Below are positions 24,114-36,118 of a DNA stretch of 64,000 nucleotides, one piece after another. Made by a program: the position numbers and the translations under genes. The stretch lies in NCBI RefSeq assembly GCF_021347895.1, contig NC_067123.1, forward strand, positions 35,575,571 to 35,639,570, read 5' to 3'. This stretch comes from Acanthochromis polyacanthus. Taxonomy: Eukaryota; Chordata; Actinopteri; Pomacentridae. Position 1 is the stretch's first letter. Every line of letters starts with the position of its first letter. The notes under the pieces are model-generated. The model did no database searches, was not told where the DNA came from, and worked only from the letters and a program-made list of their open reading frames with translations.

Positions 24114-25149
24114 ATGCTTTCAGCTGCTGTGTATTTTCTACATATGCAAAGTCACACTTAATAGGGAAAGGCCCTTGAGAAATAAAAGATACTTAAGTAT
24201 CTGTTTGAGATCAGCAGGAATCAACTAGACAACACAGCAGAACTGGTAATGTGCACAGTTGAATCATCATGTTAATTAAGCTGTATGGAGAATGTAAAAA
24301 ATATATAAATAGTGTTATTTAGTGGTTGTTTTTCCACCTAATAACACCACTGTGGACTGCTGTGTTTCATGATGAAGCAAAACAACCTAAACCAAGCAAA
24401 AAGGTTCTTTGCAATAATGGCTTGTGGTAAGTTACTGTACAGGAGCATTATATTTCCTCTAAAAACAAAACTGTTATTGTTGTGCTTTTTACATTTATTT
24501 CTTTTACCAACAGATTCCTTCACAGTGTTTCTGCTCTGAGCGATCGGCCTTTAAAACCTCTCCAAACTGTGTAGTTTCAGGACTATCAATCAGAAAAGGT
24601 TGCGGGCTGAAACGTTGACTTTTTGGAGACGTCAGCTTTTCATCTGTCAGCAGCTTGAAGTGTGTGTTGTGTTTTCGCAGGAGAGTGTTTGCATGTCTGT
24701 TTGCTTGTACACATGCATCTGCGCTCGAGAAAATGTACACACACTTTTGCAGGGGGAGGGCTCTCGCTGGCCCATGTGTGTGCGCGCGGCGGCGTGTGTT
24801 TTCTTAGGTGTGTTTTCAGGAAGGGAGCTGTCAGACATGATGACTAACGTCACCCTCATTATACACACACACGCACGCACGCATGCACTTAAGTTGGCAG
24901 GTTAAAGCAGTTAGCTACTTGGAAAACAGAGAAGTCATTCAGACAAACTGCACCTGCTTTTGAAACAGCTTAACAAGCAATTACACAGGGAGAGAGACAC
25001 ACACATACACACCCGTACAGACGCACAGAAAGATAGCTCGACTCAATTCCAGGCAGACTATTGGGAAGTAGCCAGAATAATTACTGATATTACCAGAAAA
25101 GTGAAATAGAGAAACAGAGAGAAAAAGAGTATTAGACTGAAAGAAGCAG
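24114..25149. other. non-coding sequence with scattered CA/TG runs
   Basis: Short CA/TG or CG-containing runs occur at 24661-24910 and 24999-25015. Open frames here are short and domain-free. Confidence 0.5.
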
Positions 25150-26180
25150 AACTAAAGCATCTAAATTTAACGGAGAAACAGCTACCTGTTTGTTTCTGCA
25201 AGAGGCAGGTGATGTGTCAGTAATACACTTGTTGCAGCAGCAATTAAAATATGCAAATCCAGCAGTGTCGGGGCTGAATCTGATAGGCTATGCTTAGCTG
25301 CACTCAGTGCTGATTGATCATGAATATACATGAGCCGAGGAAACATTCGATCAGCAAAGTCACTAATGCACACATACATAAAGAGAAACAGATAGACAGA
25401 TGTACAGACTAATACGGAGGCTCACAAAAGCACGTGTGTATGTTTTTGTGTTTGCGCTGCTAGCTGTGAGCCTGCCACGCACCCCTGTGCGTTCTGATTG
25501 TAAACAAATATGCAAGACAGCATCTTCCTTATAACCCTGATCATCAGGACTCGGGCTAGGTGCCTGGAAAGTATGCAAATAATTTTTGTTCCAAAAATAT
25601 GGTAATGAGGCCCGAGCACAGAATTAATTAGACCTCCGACGTTCTACTGAGATTGTACAAAATCTACCAGCCGTCAAACTGTGTGAAGTGTGATTATGAG
25701 ATCATTTGCATATTAGTCCTATTAGGGGACATTAGCAATCCTCTTGGTTATATTAGACCTGGGAAACTGTGTTTACTCGCTACGTTAATGAGGGATGTAA
25801 AAGTTCAACAAGTCACAACCGAATAAAAAATAGTGGCTGGGAATGTCTGGGCCAGAGGATGAATGAATTAGTCACAATAAAGTGTTGTGGGACAAAGTGT
25901 TGGTAAGTTTACAACATATTTTGCAGTAAAAATTAAGCAACAATGTTACTATAGCAACTTGAGTCTGTTTTGCATATTCTGCATTAGAAGAAATTTATTG
26001 CATGAAGAGAATCTTTTCTCTCTTTTTTTTTCAAGAGAATAATTATAAACTGTACAAATCTGTATTTTCATATGAACAATGACTCATAACTATGTATGAT
26101 GTGAGAGGTCGCTCGTAGTAATGAACCCACAGAGAATTAGCCTCCCTCAAGCTCTTCTCCGTTATGCAAATCATTTTTGC
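25150..26180. promoter_or_regulatory. candidate regulatory island with four octamer motifs
   Basis: Perfect POU/octamer motifs ATGCAAAT occur at 25251-25258, 25573-25580 and 26164-26171, with ATTTGCAT at 25704-25711. There are also homeodomain-type cores such as ATTAATTAGA near 25623. The stretch 25540-25900 has no simple repeat and no transposon ends. This is the signature expected of a developmental enhancer or conserved non-coding element, but conservation cannot be tested here. Confidence 0.3.
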
Positions 26181-26889
26181 ATTTTATAGCTCATTGTTTT
26201 GCCCCTCAAACTTCTACTTTTTGGATCACTCCCATCTGATCAGCAATATTGTTTCAGCTGCAGCTACAAAAACCTCACATCAACCCACTGCACAGCCCTT
26301 GTCAAGCACCAAAAAGGCAGGCAGACAAAGTAAATGACAAGTTGGTGAATGTAGCGAAGCACTTGGCAGCTAAAGAGCCAAAGATGTTTTGAGTGAGCAA
26401 AGATCCAAACAGAGCCAAAGTGCACGAGAGAGAGCTGAAATCAAGTCTGTCATTTTGCCAGAAACACGAATAAAAGCTGATGTTGCTCCATGTCTGCTGG
26501 ATGTGTAAATAGGTGGCTGATTGCTAACACATTAGCATAACAACTTCACAGGTCCAGAACATGTGTTTGAGTGAGTGTGATTTTGTGGAGTTTTGCCCCA
26601 AATATGCCAAAATAACTTATTAATACTGCTTTAACAGAGAGGCTGCGAATGGGATTTGATTTTAATTGATCTTCAGTAAGATGAGGAAAACTGGTGAATT
26701 TTTTTGCATTTTTGCTCTGCCTATATCCCATCACCTGCCATAAGACCCTTAGCCAAAGCTAAATCTACATGACTGCCAGGACCCAAAGTTTGCCAGCAGA
26801 ACACTGCACAGTGACAAGATGATCAATCTTAATCACTTCACCTGCTGGTAGCTTTATTGTTGTGGCTGACTGCCGTGGAATTCTTTTTA
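26181..26889. other. unique non-coding sequence, nothing recognised
   Basis: No element or gene is recognised. TTCACCTGCTGGTAGC near 26838 partly resembles a CTCF core. Confidence 0.55.
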
Positions 26890-26894
26890 CGTTT

Positions 26895-27870
26895 AATAAA
26901 CCCTCTGAACCCCAGAGCCAGCCAGCGGGTTGGCAGACTATTTTTAAAAATCACCAAAATTACAACATACACCAGAGCCAGACATCATTATAACAGAAAC
27001 TTTCCAACAATCGTGTTTTTTTCAGGCATAATATGTAACTAAAACCGAGTTTAAAATCATATTTAATCGAAATAACTTCTACATGTCTCATTTAAAAATA
27101 AATCCTTTGCAGTAACTAGATTCTATAAAAAAAAAACAACACAGCATTTTGAGCTCAGTAAAACAACTGGAAAGTCATTCATGAATCAGCCGCAACCAGC
27201 AATGATGTGACAAAACTCAGGGGCTGTTCAGCTCAACTCGGCTGAACTGCAGGCAGTGCTTCAGAGATCAAAGCAAATCAAACCAAATGTCTCGATTGTC
27301 ATTGGACATACGTACAATGACATTTTGAGTGCATCTCTTTTGTGGGATAAAACAATAACAGACAAAAACAAAATATACAAATAAAAAATATGCTACGCAA
27401 AATATACATTATATACATATGAAAATAAATAGATAAATAACATATAAATAAATATTGCACAAACCCAACCAAACAAAGTAAATGTACAGGTTCAAGATTT
27501 ATTGTCCTGATTCAGCTGCTTTATTTGGTTAGGGTAAAGATGGACACAAATTAAAAATGTAAGTAGACAAATATCGATCACAAAAAAATAAATAGATAAA
27601 TAAAATCCAGTATTGGGGACGTCTGGGCACTTCTACAAATTTTGTTCCTTCCAGGATTTTTCAATTTCTGTGAAATAAATAGCAGAAAATAAACAATTTT
27701 TTCCTGTTTTTTTTTAAGATTTATGGCATTACAACTTCACAGAGGGCACTCAAAGATAGGCTATACAAAATTCACTTTAGAACTCTTTCTTTTAGCCATT
27801 ATTGTGCTGTTTCCGTAGGTGAAGAACTTTATACTGCTGCACAACAGAGTGAGTAAAAATGTGACAGGAG
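26895..27870 (+). mobile_element. dispersed repeat family X, copy 1, interrupted
   Basis: Segments match the copy at 41045-41640 in the same order: AACCCCAGAGCCAGC (26908), CTCATTTAAAAATAAATCC (27088), TGAACTGCAGGCAGTGCTTC (27244), TTTATGGCATTACAACTTCA (27720) and TGTGCTGTTTCCGTAGGTGA (27803). The interval between the last two blocks is about 320 bp longer than in copy 2 and contains a minus-strand LINE tail. No coding frame is seen and the family is unidentified. Confidence 0.6.
27282..27480 (-). mobile_element. LINE 3' end, minus strand
   Basis: The + strand reads TCGATTGTCATTGGACATAC followed by GTACAATGACATTTTGAGTG, the reverse complement of a typical fish LINE terminus that ends in ACAATGACAAT. 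AAATAAATA-rich sequence (27420-27455) follows, as in such 3' UTRs. It lies inside the dispersed repeat and probably inserted there. Confidence 0.55.
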
Positions 27871-28769
27871 CAAAGAGTAAAATCTTAAATCTGAAACGTA
27901 CAAGGAAGAAACTACATAACTGGCTATTAGATTTGTAAATTAACCGCACTAATCTTTGCTTTGACTTCCATATCTAGCAGAGCTGAGGCCTTTGTTCTTA
28001 GAATTTTATTCACTTTCATGTCATTTAGGCTCCAGCTCCTGAGAGAACTATACGATTCTTTAGCTTTCAAGTTGTTTGTCTTCATACCTAGTTGCTCATG
28101 TTTCCTGTCCGCTGCTCATCACTGGGCAAATAGAGCAGAGTGAGATTGTGGAAGACGTCCCTGTCTGCACGGACTGATGAGACCGGCTCAGACTGAGTAA
28201 ACATGAGGGTCACAGAACTGAAACGATAAGCTTTAAGAAGCTTAAAAGGCTCCAGTTCGAGAGAGTTCAGGAGTTTGAGCTACCCACCATCCAGGTAAAT
28301 GTTGATATAAAAAATGATGAATGCCGATTTAGATTGAACGCTCCACACCTTTACAGTACCCTTGAGCAGCCTAATGAACCCACAGCTCCTCCGGTGGAGC
28401 AGCTGTGTAATGTGTTTTTACAGTGCAGGAGGAGTCTCTGAGCTGTTTGAATGTGAAGCAAAGCGTCACTTACAGAGAGGTTGGACCCTCGGCAAACAGC
28501 CGCCGGGTAAATAGAGGAATCACTGATGCTGATTAGCATTCAGATATTCCTCTTAACGGGGCTGGCTTATCTCGTGTCTCTGTGTCATTATGTTCACCAG
28601 CTTCTTCTCTCTGTCTGTCATTTAGCAAGTTTCAGGTCACTGGGCTCCAAGCAGGCTTTCAGCAGCACACACTCATTCAAATTACAGACTGGAAATGTAG
28701 ACATGACTGATAACCAGCGACAGGCACTGTGCTCATAGAGAGAGCAAACAGCATGCACTAATATCTGTG

Positions 28770-28773
<4 letters not shown>
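27871..28773. other. unique non-coding sequence, nothing recognised
   Basis: No gene, RNA or element termini are recognised. Confidence 0.55.

Positions 28774-28820
<47 letters not shown>
28774..28820. repeat. (TG)23 microsatellite
   Basis: This is a 47-nt tract, 82 bp from a second TG array in the same orientation. Confidence 0.99.
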
Positions 28821-28822
<2 letters not shown>

Positions 28823-28901
28823 TACTGTGTGTATTTAAAGGTGTGGCAAAAAAACCTCCATTAATTATGTTTTTCTGTAATCTATTTCTGTGTGAATGAA
28901 C

Positions 28902-28902
<1 letters not shown>

Positions 28903-28988
<86 letters not shown>

Positions 28989-28996
28989 TGTGTGTG
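28903..28996. repeat. (TG)n microsatellite, one interruption
   Basis: This is a 94-nt tract with a single TA interruption near 28981. A run of nine G (about 29000-29008) follows, which makes the right flank prone to slippage. Confidence 0.99.
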
Positions 28997-29009
28997 CTGG
29001 GGGGGGGGT

Positions 29010-30360
29010 TTATCAGAGCTGAGCATAATGCTTGTGTGTGTTGGGGAGGATAAAATGAATCATTACTACAACATGAATCATTACTAAATTCTGCCATTAC
29101 AGCTACTTCAGGGCCTGAAGTTTTAAAGCTGAATTAGAGAAAATGGATTCAAGCCTCTCTTCGGGGGGCTAATCTGCGAGCTTCTGTTTTTCTGTTTTTT
29201 GCTGCAGCTCATTTGAATTGGCATTTTCACAGAGAGTTAAATAAACACAGGAAGTCGTGTCTTCCACTTTCAGCAAAGCTGTTGGTAACCGCTATGGAAG
29301 AGATGTAATAAAGAGGAGTTGTTTGTTGGATTAGGCAGTGTCACAGCACTCGAAAAATGGAGGCCTCTGGTTTACAATTAATCCTCTTAGCTTAGTATGT
29401 TACTGCCAGGCTTGGTGTGGTGTTGAACGCTGCTGACAAAGTTAGCATTTGACTTGTACATTATGATCTGTGAACTGGCAAACACATTGAACCTGACAAA
29501 TCAGACTGGATTGCCATTTCCTTTTCATGTAAATTCTCATTTTAGGAAGAGGAGTTTGCTCCAACAAATTTTGTCAACATAGAAGCTAAGGCAGCTGGAA
29601 GTAGTCACCTAATTTGAACATTATCAGGTCATTTAAGTGGCAATTATCATCATTAGCACAGCATTCTAACACGTAGGAACCTTCTCCACCTTCTAGTCAG
29701 CCAGAGAAAGGTCCTCATCTATTCTGATCACTCATAAATATGCAGTTGTGTGATAAATAGGTGCAAATAAAATGTCGAGTGAATTCAAAATCCAGGAAAT
29801 GTGTCGTCAACACAGCAAAATAGTGTATTTTAACCATCTGACCACCAAGCAGATCCTGGATGTTTCTGCTCCTGTCACATTTTTACTCACTGTGGACTCA
29901 TTTCTCCCTGCAACATTAAGTCCTTGTCAAAAATTGCATATTATATGCAGTATAACAAAATTATGATGACATAAATCATCAAAAAAAGAGAAAAAACGTA
30001 AAATTGAGTCAACGTGTGCAACATTTTTCCCACAGGCGTGACCAACACTGTAAAAATTATGTCTCTGCACAATATAGATACCTGTTTGTATGCGCAAAAA
30101 CATGACTCCATCAGTATTAAATGATGACAATGGATCATTATTTATTCAGGTGATTATGTCTTAGTCTATTAGAAGGTGCAACAAGAAGCCCTACCGGCCC
30201 AAATGTATAAGAATGAGCATTAATTACAAATGTGTGCAGCAGCTAATTTAAACCGCTAGAAAGCAAATTATATCATAAAACTCAGAATAGTGCAAGAATG
30301 TTTGGTGCTGGTGAGGGTGCACAAGCAGAAAATATGAGAAAATGACTTTAGAGGGAAAAT
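29010..30360. other. unique non-coding sequence, nothing recognised
   Basis: No gene or mobile-element end is seen. CATGAATCATTACTA-type words repeat twice near 29055-29086. Confidence 0.5.
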
Positions 30361-30384
30361 CCTACAACACCCAGAATGCTTTGC
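30361..30384 (+). promoter_or_regulatory. ZNF143/STAF-type motif (SBS-like)
   Basis: CCTACAACACCCAGAATGC then TTTGC matches the vertebrate ZNF143 consensus ACTACAATTCCCAGAATGC at 16 of 19 positions. Such long motifs are rare by chance and often mark promoters or loop anchors. No promoter or gene is visible nearby, so function is unproven. Confidence 0.4.
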
Positions 30385-30709
30385 TCTCTGTTCCTTTCAC
30401 ATTTGCTCCTGAAGCAGCTGCTGTCTGATTCTCTTGGCTCAAAGCAGAACCTGGATCTTGTACAACTCCTCCCAATGATGTCATCTGGTTTTTAGAACAC
30501 CAAACTAATATCACATGAGACAACATGGAAATTTGTTAAATCAGAAAATGAAAAACATCTTGTATTCTTTGAAAATATCACAGGAACATTAGAAATTGGA
30601 CACGGTATAAAGAAAAGAAAAACTACGGTTCAAAATTCAATCCTGAACTAGAGAGCAGATGAGAAAACAATCATACCACAAAGTAAACAAGAGCAATACG
30701 AGATTTCTG
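30385..30709. other. unique non-coding sequence, nothing recognised
   Basis: No feature beyond ordinary AT-rich sequence. Confidence 0.6.
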
Positions 30710-30946
30710 ACCTCCGCCAAGCGAAGATGATATGAAGTTGGAAAATCTAAATCCGGATCCAGAATCCAGATCCTTCACCTGATCAACACAAAATTTGAAT
30801 GGAGTCTTTCCTGGGCCAAGATCCACCTCTGGTGAAAATTTCATGAAGATCCGACAAGTAGTTTCCGAGAAATCCTGTCCACAGACACGCACACAGACAG
30901 ACAAATAAATAAACGGACCCGATCGCATAACCTCCTTGGCGGAGGT
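30710..30946. mobile_element. 237-bp interspersed repeat with 12-bp terminal inverted repeats
   Basis: It starts ACCTCCGCCAAG and ends CTTGGCGGAGGT, a perfect 12-bp inverted pair. The interior has GGATCCAGAATCCAGATCC and a phrase corresponding to 'ttcatgaagatccg..gtttccgagaaatc', then an ACAGACAGACAAATAAATAA stretch. From memory this layout is very common in fish and other aquatic animal genomes. A 97-codon minus-strand frame across it is a translation of the repeat, not a gene. Confidence 0.75.
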
Positions 30947-31969
30947 AACTCGGTAGATATTCAAGACAAGGAAACTGTCAGTGAGTAGATCTAATCTATC
31001 CTATTAGATCCATATCAAATGATTTAGTTTTAAGCACTTTAAACATCCAATAACTTTGTATTCTGATGTCTTAGGAGCAGCGAAAACAAGTTGTGAAGAA
31101 AACATGAACACACCATCACTTGGATGTTCATTTATTAGCAACCAGCTGTTTTTCTACAGGTGTGCTTGTGGCCACCTGGCAAAAGTACATCCAATATTTA
31201 GACTTTCTAAGTTTATGATCTTTAGAAACTCATAAAGAACATATCTGGCTCTTTAGCTGCTAAATGCTTCGCTATGTTCACCAGCTAGCAGCAAAGTAGG
31301 AGCTTTTTTTACTGGAACTCTCAATGGGTTCATCACTTCGAGATTAGATTAAAGACACAACTCCAATTTTTCTCTCCATTTCGGAAAATGTTTGCATGCA
31401 CTAAAAGTAAAGTGAAGATGCATTCAAATATAATGCAATGAACATTGTTATTCATCATTTAACTCCACACAAACTGCAGTAAACTGAAAGATCTAATCAA
31501 AGCAAACACGTAGAGCAAAGGTATGTGTCATGTGGCTTTAAAACAGCCCCATCAGTAGGGAGTTTTTATCATGGAGAACTTCTTCGCCACATCTCCGTTA
31601 TTTTTTAGGCTTTCTGTGCTGTTTCTGTGTCTTCTGTCCCAGTCTGACCTGAGGATACTGAAAACAGGACTCTGCTGGGGTCACACCATCTGTTGGGAGA
31701 GTCTTTGTTCTTCTGGTCACTGAAGATAGTTCTTTGTGTCTCTAGCTCTATTCTCAGGCTGTAGAATGAATTTTAGACCCATCAAACACCTCCCTGATGG
31801 CATTGTGTGGCAGTTATACATCCAAACATGTAAACTTCGTCAAACTTTCACTGTAGACACAACAACTTGTGAAAATAAGATTTAAATGTGCTTCATTGAT
31901 TTGATTATCGATGTTACTAATCAGAAACGACATGTTTTGCTTTTATAAAGGTTAACAACATCAGCAGTT
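30947..31969. other. unique non-coding sequence, nothing recognised
   Basis: No gene or element termini are recognised. Confidence 0.55.
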
Positions 31970-32140
31970 TATATACTGTAAAAAATTGAGCTGTATTTGA
32001 AGTAAATTCAAGTAAATTGGCTTCACCTAAGCAGAAAGACAAATGAGATTTATTTGAAACAGTGCTTGAAATTAGATCTCATTTATCTTTCTGCTTTGAT
32101 GAAGGGAATTTACTTATTTGTATTCTATCAACTTGAAATG
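31970..32140. repeat. imperfect long inverted repeat (MITE-like)
   Basis: Arms of about 40 bp pair at 32010-32049 and 32076-32115. They share AAGTAAATT, AAGCAGAAAGA and AAATGAGAT, with a few mismatches around CTTCACC/CCTTCAT. The loop is about 26 nt. The left flank ACTGTAAAAAATTGAG resembles the end of a common fish repeat. No target-site duplication is clear. Confidence 0.6.
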
Positions 32141-33000
32141 ACGCTTTGCACCTATAACTGGCACAAAATCTTCAGGGAAAATGCAAAAAATGGTGAAAAT
32201 AGTTTCACTACACCTTCAGCATTGTTCATCTGACATTTCTTTAAATTTTTCTGCTGTAGCTGGACTACTGTGTTCTTCAATTACAGAACAACTGTCATGA
32301 TAAACTCCTATTTTTTTGCATTTTAAATTTGGGTAAAGCAAAAGTTACACTGGAAAAATTGGAAACTTCAAGTTAACTTTCCTCAAAATGAAGCTGAAGC
32401 ACATTGAACAGTTCATAACTGCTAATTTCAGAAAAATCCAAAGACATGAGTACATCTAACTTAATGTTTTTACATTGTAATAATGCATTTCATCCAAACT
32501 TCATTTAAATAAACTTAATTCCCTTGCCTGCGACCAGTGGAAGCAATTCCTTTAAGTTGGTCTGACAATCCTGTTTTTTCAGGGCCACAATATTTTTCTT
32601 TAGGGGGCTGCTTTCTTTCACACAGCTTCCATCAGAGACCCACAGTATATTTGTCATCCTCAACACATTTACAGTAGTCACACACAGTGACACATCACTT
32701 TTCCATTCACCTCACAGTATTTCACTCCTCACACATAAACCCAAAACTAACGATTCCCTCAAGAAAACTGGGTCATTTCACAGGCAAATGACTTAAAATA
32801 TGGATAGAAACACAAACCTACTCTCTCCCTCCAATTCTAAAGGAAACACTAACAGTGTGTGTGTGCGTGTGTGTGTGGCTATTGCATATATCTGTGTTTG
32901 TATCTGTGTCCCAAGCAAAGCATGACTGACGAATCTGTCTTTTAATGAATTTAATAGTTTCATCATTTCTCTATCAACCATCAATGCTGGTGTTCTGCAG
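32141..33000. other. unique non-coding sequence, nothing recognised
   Basis: There is a short TG run at 32856-32877 and otherwise nothing. Confidence 0.55.
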
Positions 33001-33020
33001 ACACACACACACACACACAC
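33001..33020. repeat. (AC)10 microsatellite
   Basis: This is a 20-nt pure tract. Confidence 0.95.
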
Positions 33021-33092
33021 TGATTCTACGTTGGTGTTCCTTATTATTTACTTCAATTGGAGAAACATGCCAAGTGGAAAAGTGACTACTTG

Positions 33093-33093
<1 letters not shown>

Positions 33094-33180
<87 letters not shown>
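33094..33180. repeat. (TG)43 microsatellite
   Basis: This is an 87-nt uninterrupted tract. Confidence 0.99.
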
Positions 33181-33181
<1 letters not shown>

Positions 33182-33980
33182 TATGCCTCGTTCTTGGAGG
33201 AATTTGTTAAGTAATCTGACTGTGGAATTTAATTATGTCGTCATAGAAACAAGGATTAGGTTATGGGATGTTTAAGAATGGTCAATTAGTGTCACTACCG
33301 CAACATATGCGAACGGAAAACAAGGCAGGCGGAGAGCAGAAACAGAGATGCAAGTGCGGAAGGGAGGGAAAGAAAGAGAAACAGTTTGCAGTAATCCCAC
33401 ATTCTGAAGAGTCCTTCCTGACCTTTGACATCTCGAGAGCAGAGAAGTAGAAAGAGAATATCTTTTACGAGATCAATACCGCAAAAAAAAAACAAAGTTT
33501 TTCTGGATGCCTGCTGTATACAAGATCAGTAGCTTGTTGGCGAGTTGTCTGGCCTGAAAACAAACAACTCGAGACACACACACCGACATACAGAGTGGAG
33601 AGTGGGGGAAAAAAAAAAAAGAGTCCGAAACAAGCAGAGAAAGAAAAAGGGGAAGAAGAGAAGCGAAACAGTCATCAGACTTCAAAGCGTCCTTTTATCC
33701 GATCTGTTTAGAATTTTAAATGGGCAGTCCAGATCCACCAAAACAAAAGATGAAACGATAATCCGATAATCGTTGCAATGTTTCACATAGGGAAAATATT
33801 TCTGAATACATTTGTCTGTTTATGTGATCGCCAGAGTGAAATGTGCTTAAAGCATGATAAAATGTTTAATTTCGATTTAAGTGGATTTATGTTTGTTCCT
33901 TTTGTTTGTTATTGGGGCTTTTGAAAAAAAAAATAAAAATTCTGGTTATGGGGGCATCTGCACATGTTTCTGTATAGTGT
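33181..33980. other. non-coding, purine-rich in part
   Basis: 33330-33670 is rich in GAAAG/GGAAG words and includes a run of about 13 A (33608-33620). No gene is recognised. Confidence 0.5.
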
Positions 33981-35440
33981 GTGTTTGTGTGTGTAGAGTT
34001 GAAAGCGAGAGTTTAGGGAATAAAGCGCTATTGTTCGCATGTGTGTGTTTGTGTACTTTCACTGCTATATACATTCCATACAGTCTGACTTCTGGGCATG
34101 CAGAGCTGACGGTTACATAATTCAAAAGAATCAATTAGCGCATGTGATCACATTTAAAAGGATTACAGTCAGCTACTGTCACCCATATGCTGTTTATGAA
34201 ATTGTTTTCTCGAGGTGCCCACACACCGAGCTGCCACCTTTTATGTCCCTCCTAAAGCACCTGATGCATTGGGACACGCCAAACTGCAGCTTATGAAGTT
34301 GTTACCAGGGAGGACGGGGGGGGACAGCTTTGTTGTCTGTATTCTCTTAATAGGAAAGTTTATCGGTGAGCCAATCTCGTTTTCTCATTTTTTCCCCCCT
34401 CCAACAGCTGTTAAATTAGTCCATAGCTGCAAGCGCTTTGTGGAAAATGAACTGATGAATGCAGCCTTTTCTCCTAAACTTTCTTCATATATCCTCATTT
34501 ACATGGAAATGTCTGTTTAGACAATGTGTATTTCAAAACACCCCGAGGCCATGTAATCTTACACAAGGAGGACCAGGGGGGTTAATCACATGTTGGTGGG
34601 CCACGATGGTGTCAAAAGGACAGAGAGAGAGAGAAAAGTTGAGCACAGGGGTGATTATGAGAGGCGAATTGAACTGGGCATGTTTGAAAAAGGGCATTTT
34701 CTGATTTTCCCCGCTTCACACACACACATATGCACTTTATTATACTGCCATTTTGCAAGGATTTCTCAACAGATCACTGGGAAAATTGGTCCCATGACCA
34801 TGAGGTGTCTCGGACGCTGACCATTTAGAGGCCGAATATTACAAATGTGTCAGTTTAGCTCTTGAAATTTGGTGAATAAATCAGAGTATTATGTTGTCAG
34901 GGCGCCTGGAGCGGTTGTTCCCTCAACAGTGGCGGTCAGGTGTCAGCAAAGAAATAATAAAGAGGTCTAGGGGGCATTTTTATGACGCGAAATTATGCAG
35001 AACTTGTCTGATTGTTGATCTTTTGCTAGAAATCCTTGAAATAAATCCGGTGGTGGTTGAACGGATAATGTGCTTACCAAGCCTGCAGGGTCACAATTAC
35101 TTTTAACAAACTGGATGAGCACGTGGTTGAGTCAGGATTGGCTTTGTTGAGGATATTTTCAACCCTCCAATAAGATAAACGCACTGCTGGGTCGTCTATA
35201 TAAAACAAACAATATAGAGAATGACATTTCATGAATGCAATGGGATCTTACTCAACACAGTCCTTTGTTACAAATGGAACAGCATTTATAGTGAACAAAC
35301 TAATTTCCTATTGGCTCATTGCAAGTTTGAACCTTATGGCATAGTTGTCCATTCCATGTTACAAATGCTGAGTTTATTTATTTTAACGAACATACAATCT
35401 CATAATAGTTTACAGTAATTAGCCGGATTTAGCACAAGGT
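33981..35440. promoter_or_regulatory. repeat-poor island, candidate conserved non-coding elements
   Basis: Apart from short TG words near 33975-34055 and AGAGAGAGAGAG near 34623, this 1.4-kb stretch has no microsatellite or transposon end, and its GC content is more even than that of its surroundings. It contains CCAAT (35167) and TATATAAAA (35197-35205) 30 bp apart, a core-promoter-like spacing. An open frame of 101 codons at 34215-34520 shows no domain. The call is made from composition and absence of repeats only. Confidence 0.25.
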
Positions 35441-35567
35441 TAATTTCCATCCGTTGTGTTACAGACGTACAAAAATCTATATATCCATCTTTCCAAAGAG
35501 AAAAACCTTTTTGGGATCTAAACATATGTTCTCATTTCCTCAGACCTGAGCCTGTTTGGACCCTTCA
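35441..35567. other. short spacer, nothing recognised
   Basis: AT-rich sequence before the next TIR element. Confidence 0.5.
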
Positions 35568-36118
35568 GCTACATGTCCACTAGATCCGACAATTTCCCAC
35601 ATCCCATTCACTTCCTATGTGAAACATATCACGTTTCATGCTGGTCTGGTTGCGGTGCATTTTGAGCTGCGATACAGTAAATCTCCCCAGAGTGGGCCGC
35701 AGTTCATTTGCAAGAAGTTGATTTAAATTCTACTTTATGCAAATTGGAAGCGGCGTGCGGAGGTCCGACGCATCGCGAAGCTTTCGTCAAACGTCTAAAC
35801 TAGCCATCGGTGAACTAAAACGAGGACAGATTCAGCTACTGCACAGGTTATTTCTCTCCTCAAATGCTTTCAGAAATGCTTTTCGCTGAACTGTTTTCGT
35901 AATTAAAGAAACAGTTTGCAACCGAGCCGCCATGTTGATCCGGCTTGACACAGCTCCAAAGTCGATGCGTTTGTCCAATCAGGGGCAGGTGGGATAGTTC
36001 GAGAAGAAGGTTGGCAGGAATTGAACACTACTGGCCTCAAGAACACGTCCACCAAGCGGGCGATTTTCAGATGTGGTGCATTTACATTCGGGATAAACGC
36101 ATCTGGTGGACACGTAGC
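35568..36118. mobile_element. 551-bp non-autonomous DNA transposon
   Basis: The left end GCTACATGTCCACTAGAT pairs with the right end, which reads on the other strand as GCTACGTGTCCACCAGAT (16 of 18). The right arm contains a second related word, ACACGTCCACCAAGCG (about 36044), so the terminus may be duplicated inside. No clean target-site duplication is seen and I do not assign a superfamily. The 110-codon minus-strand frame (35903-36235) crosses the element end and shows no domain. Confidence 0.6.

Noticed and set aside
30671..30964. 97-codon minus-strand frame
   Set aside because: It lies almost wholly within the 237-bp interspersed repeat and reflects that sequence.
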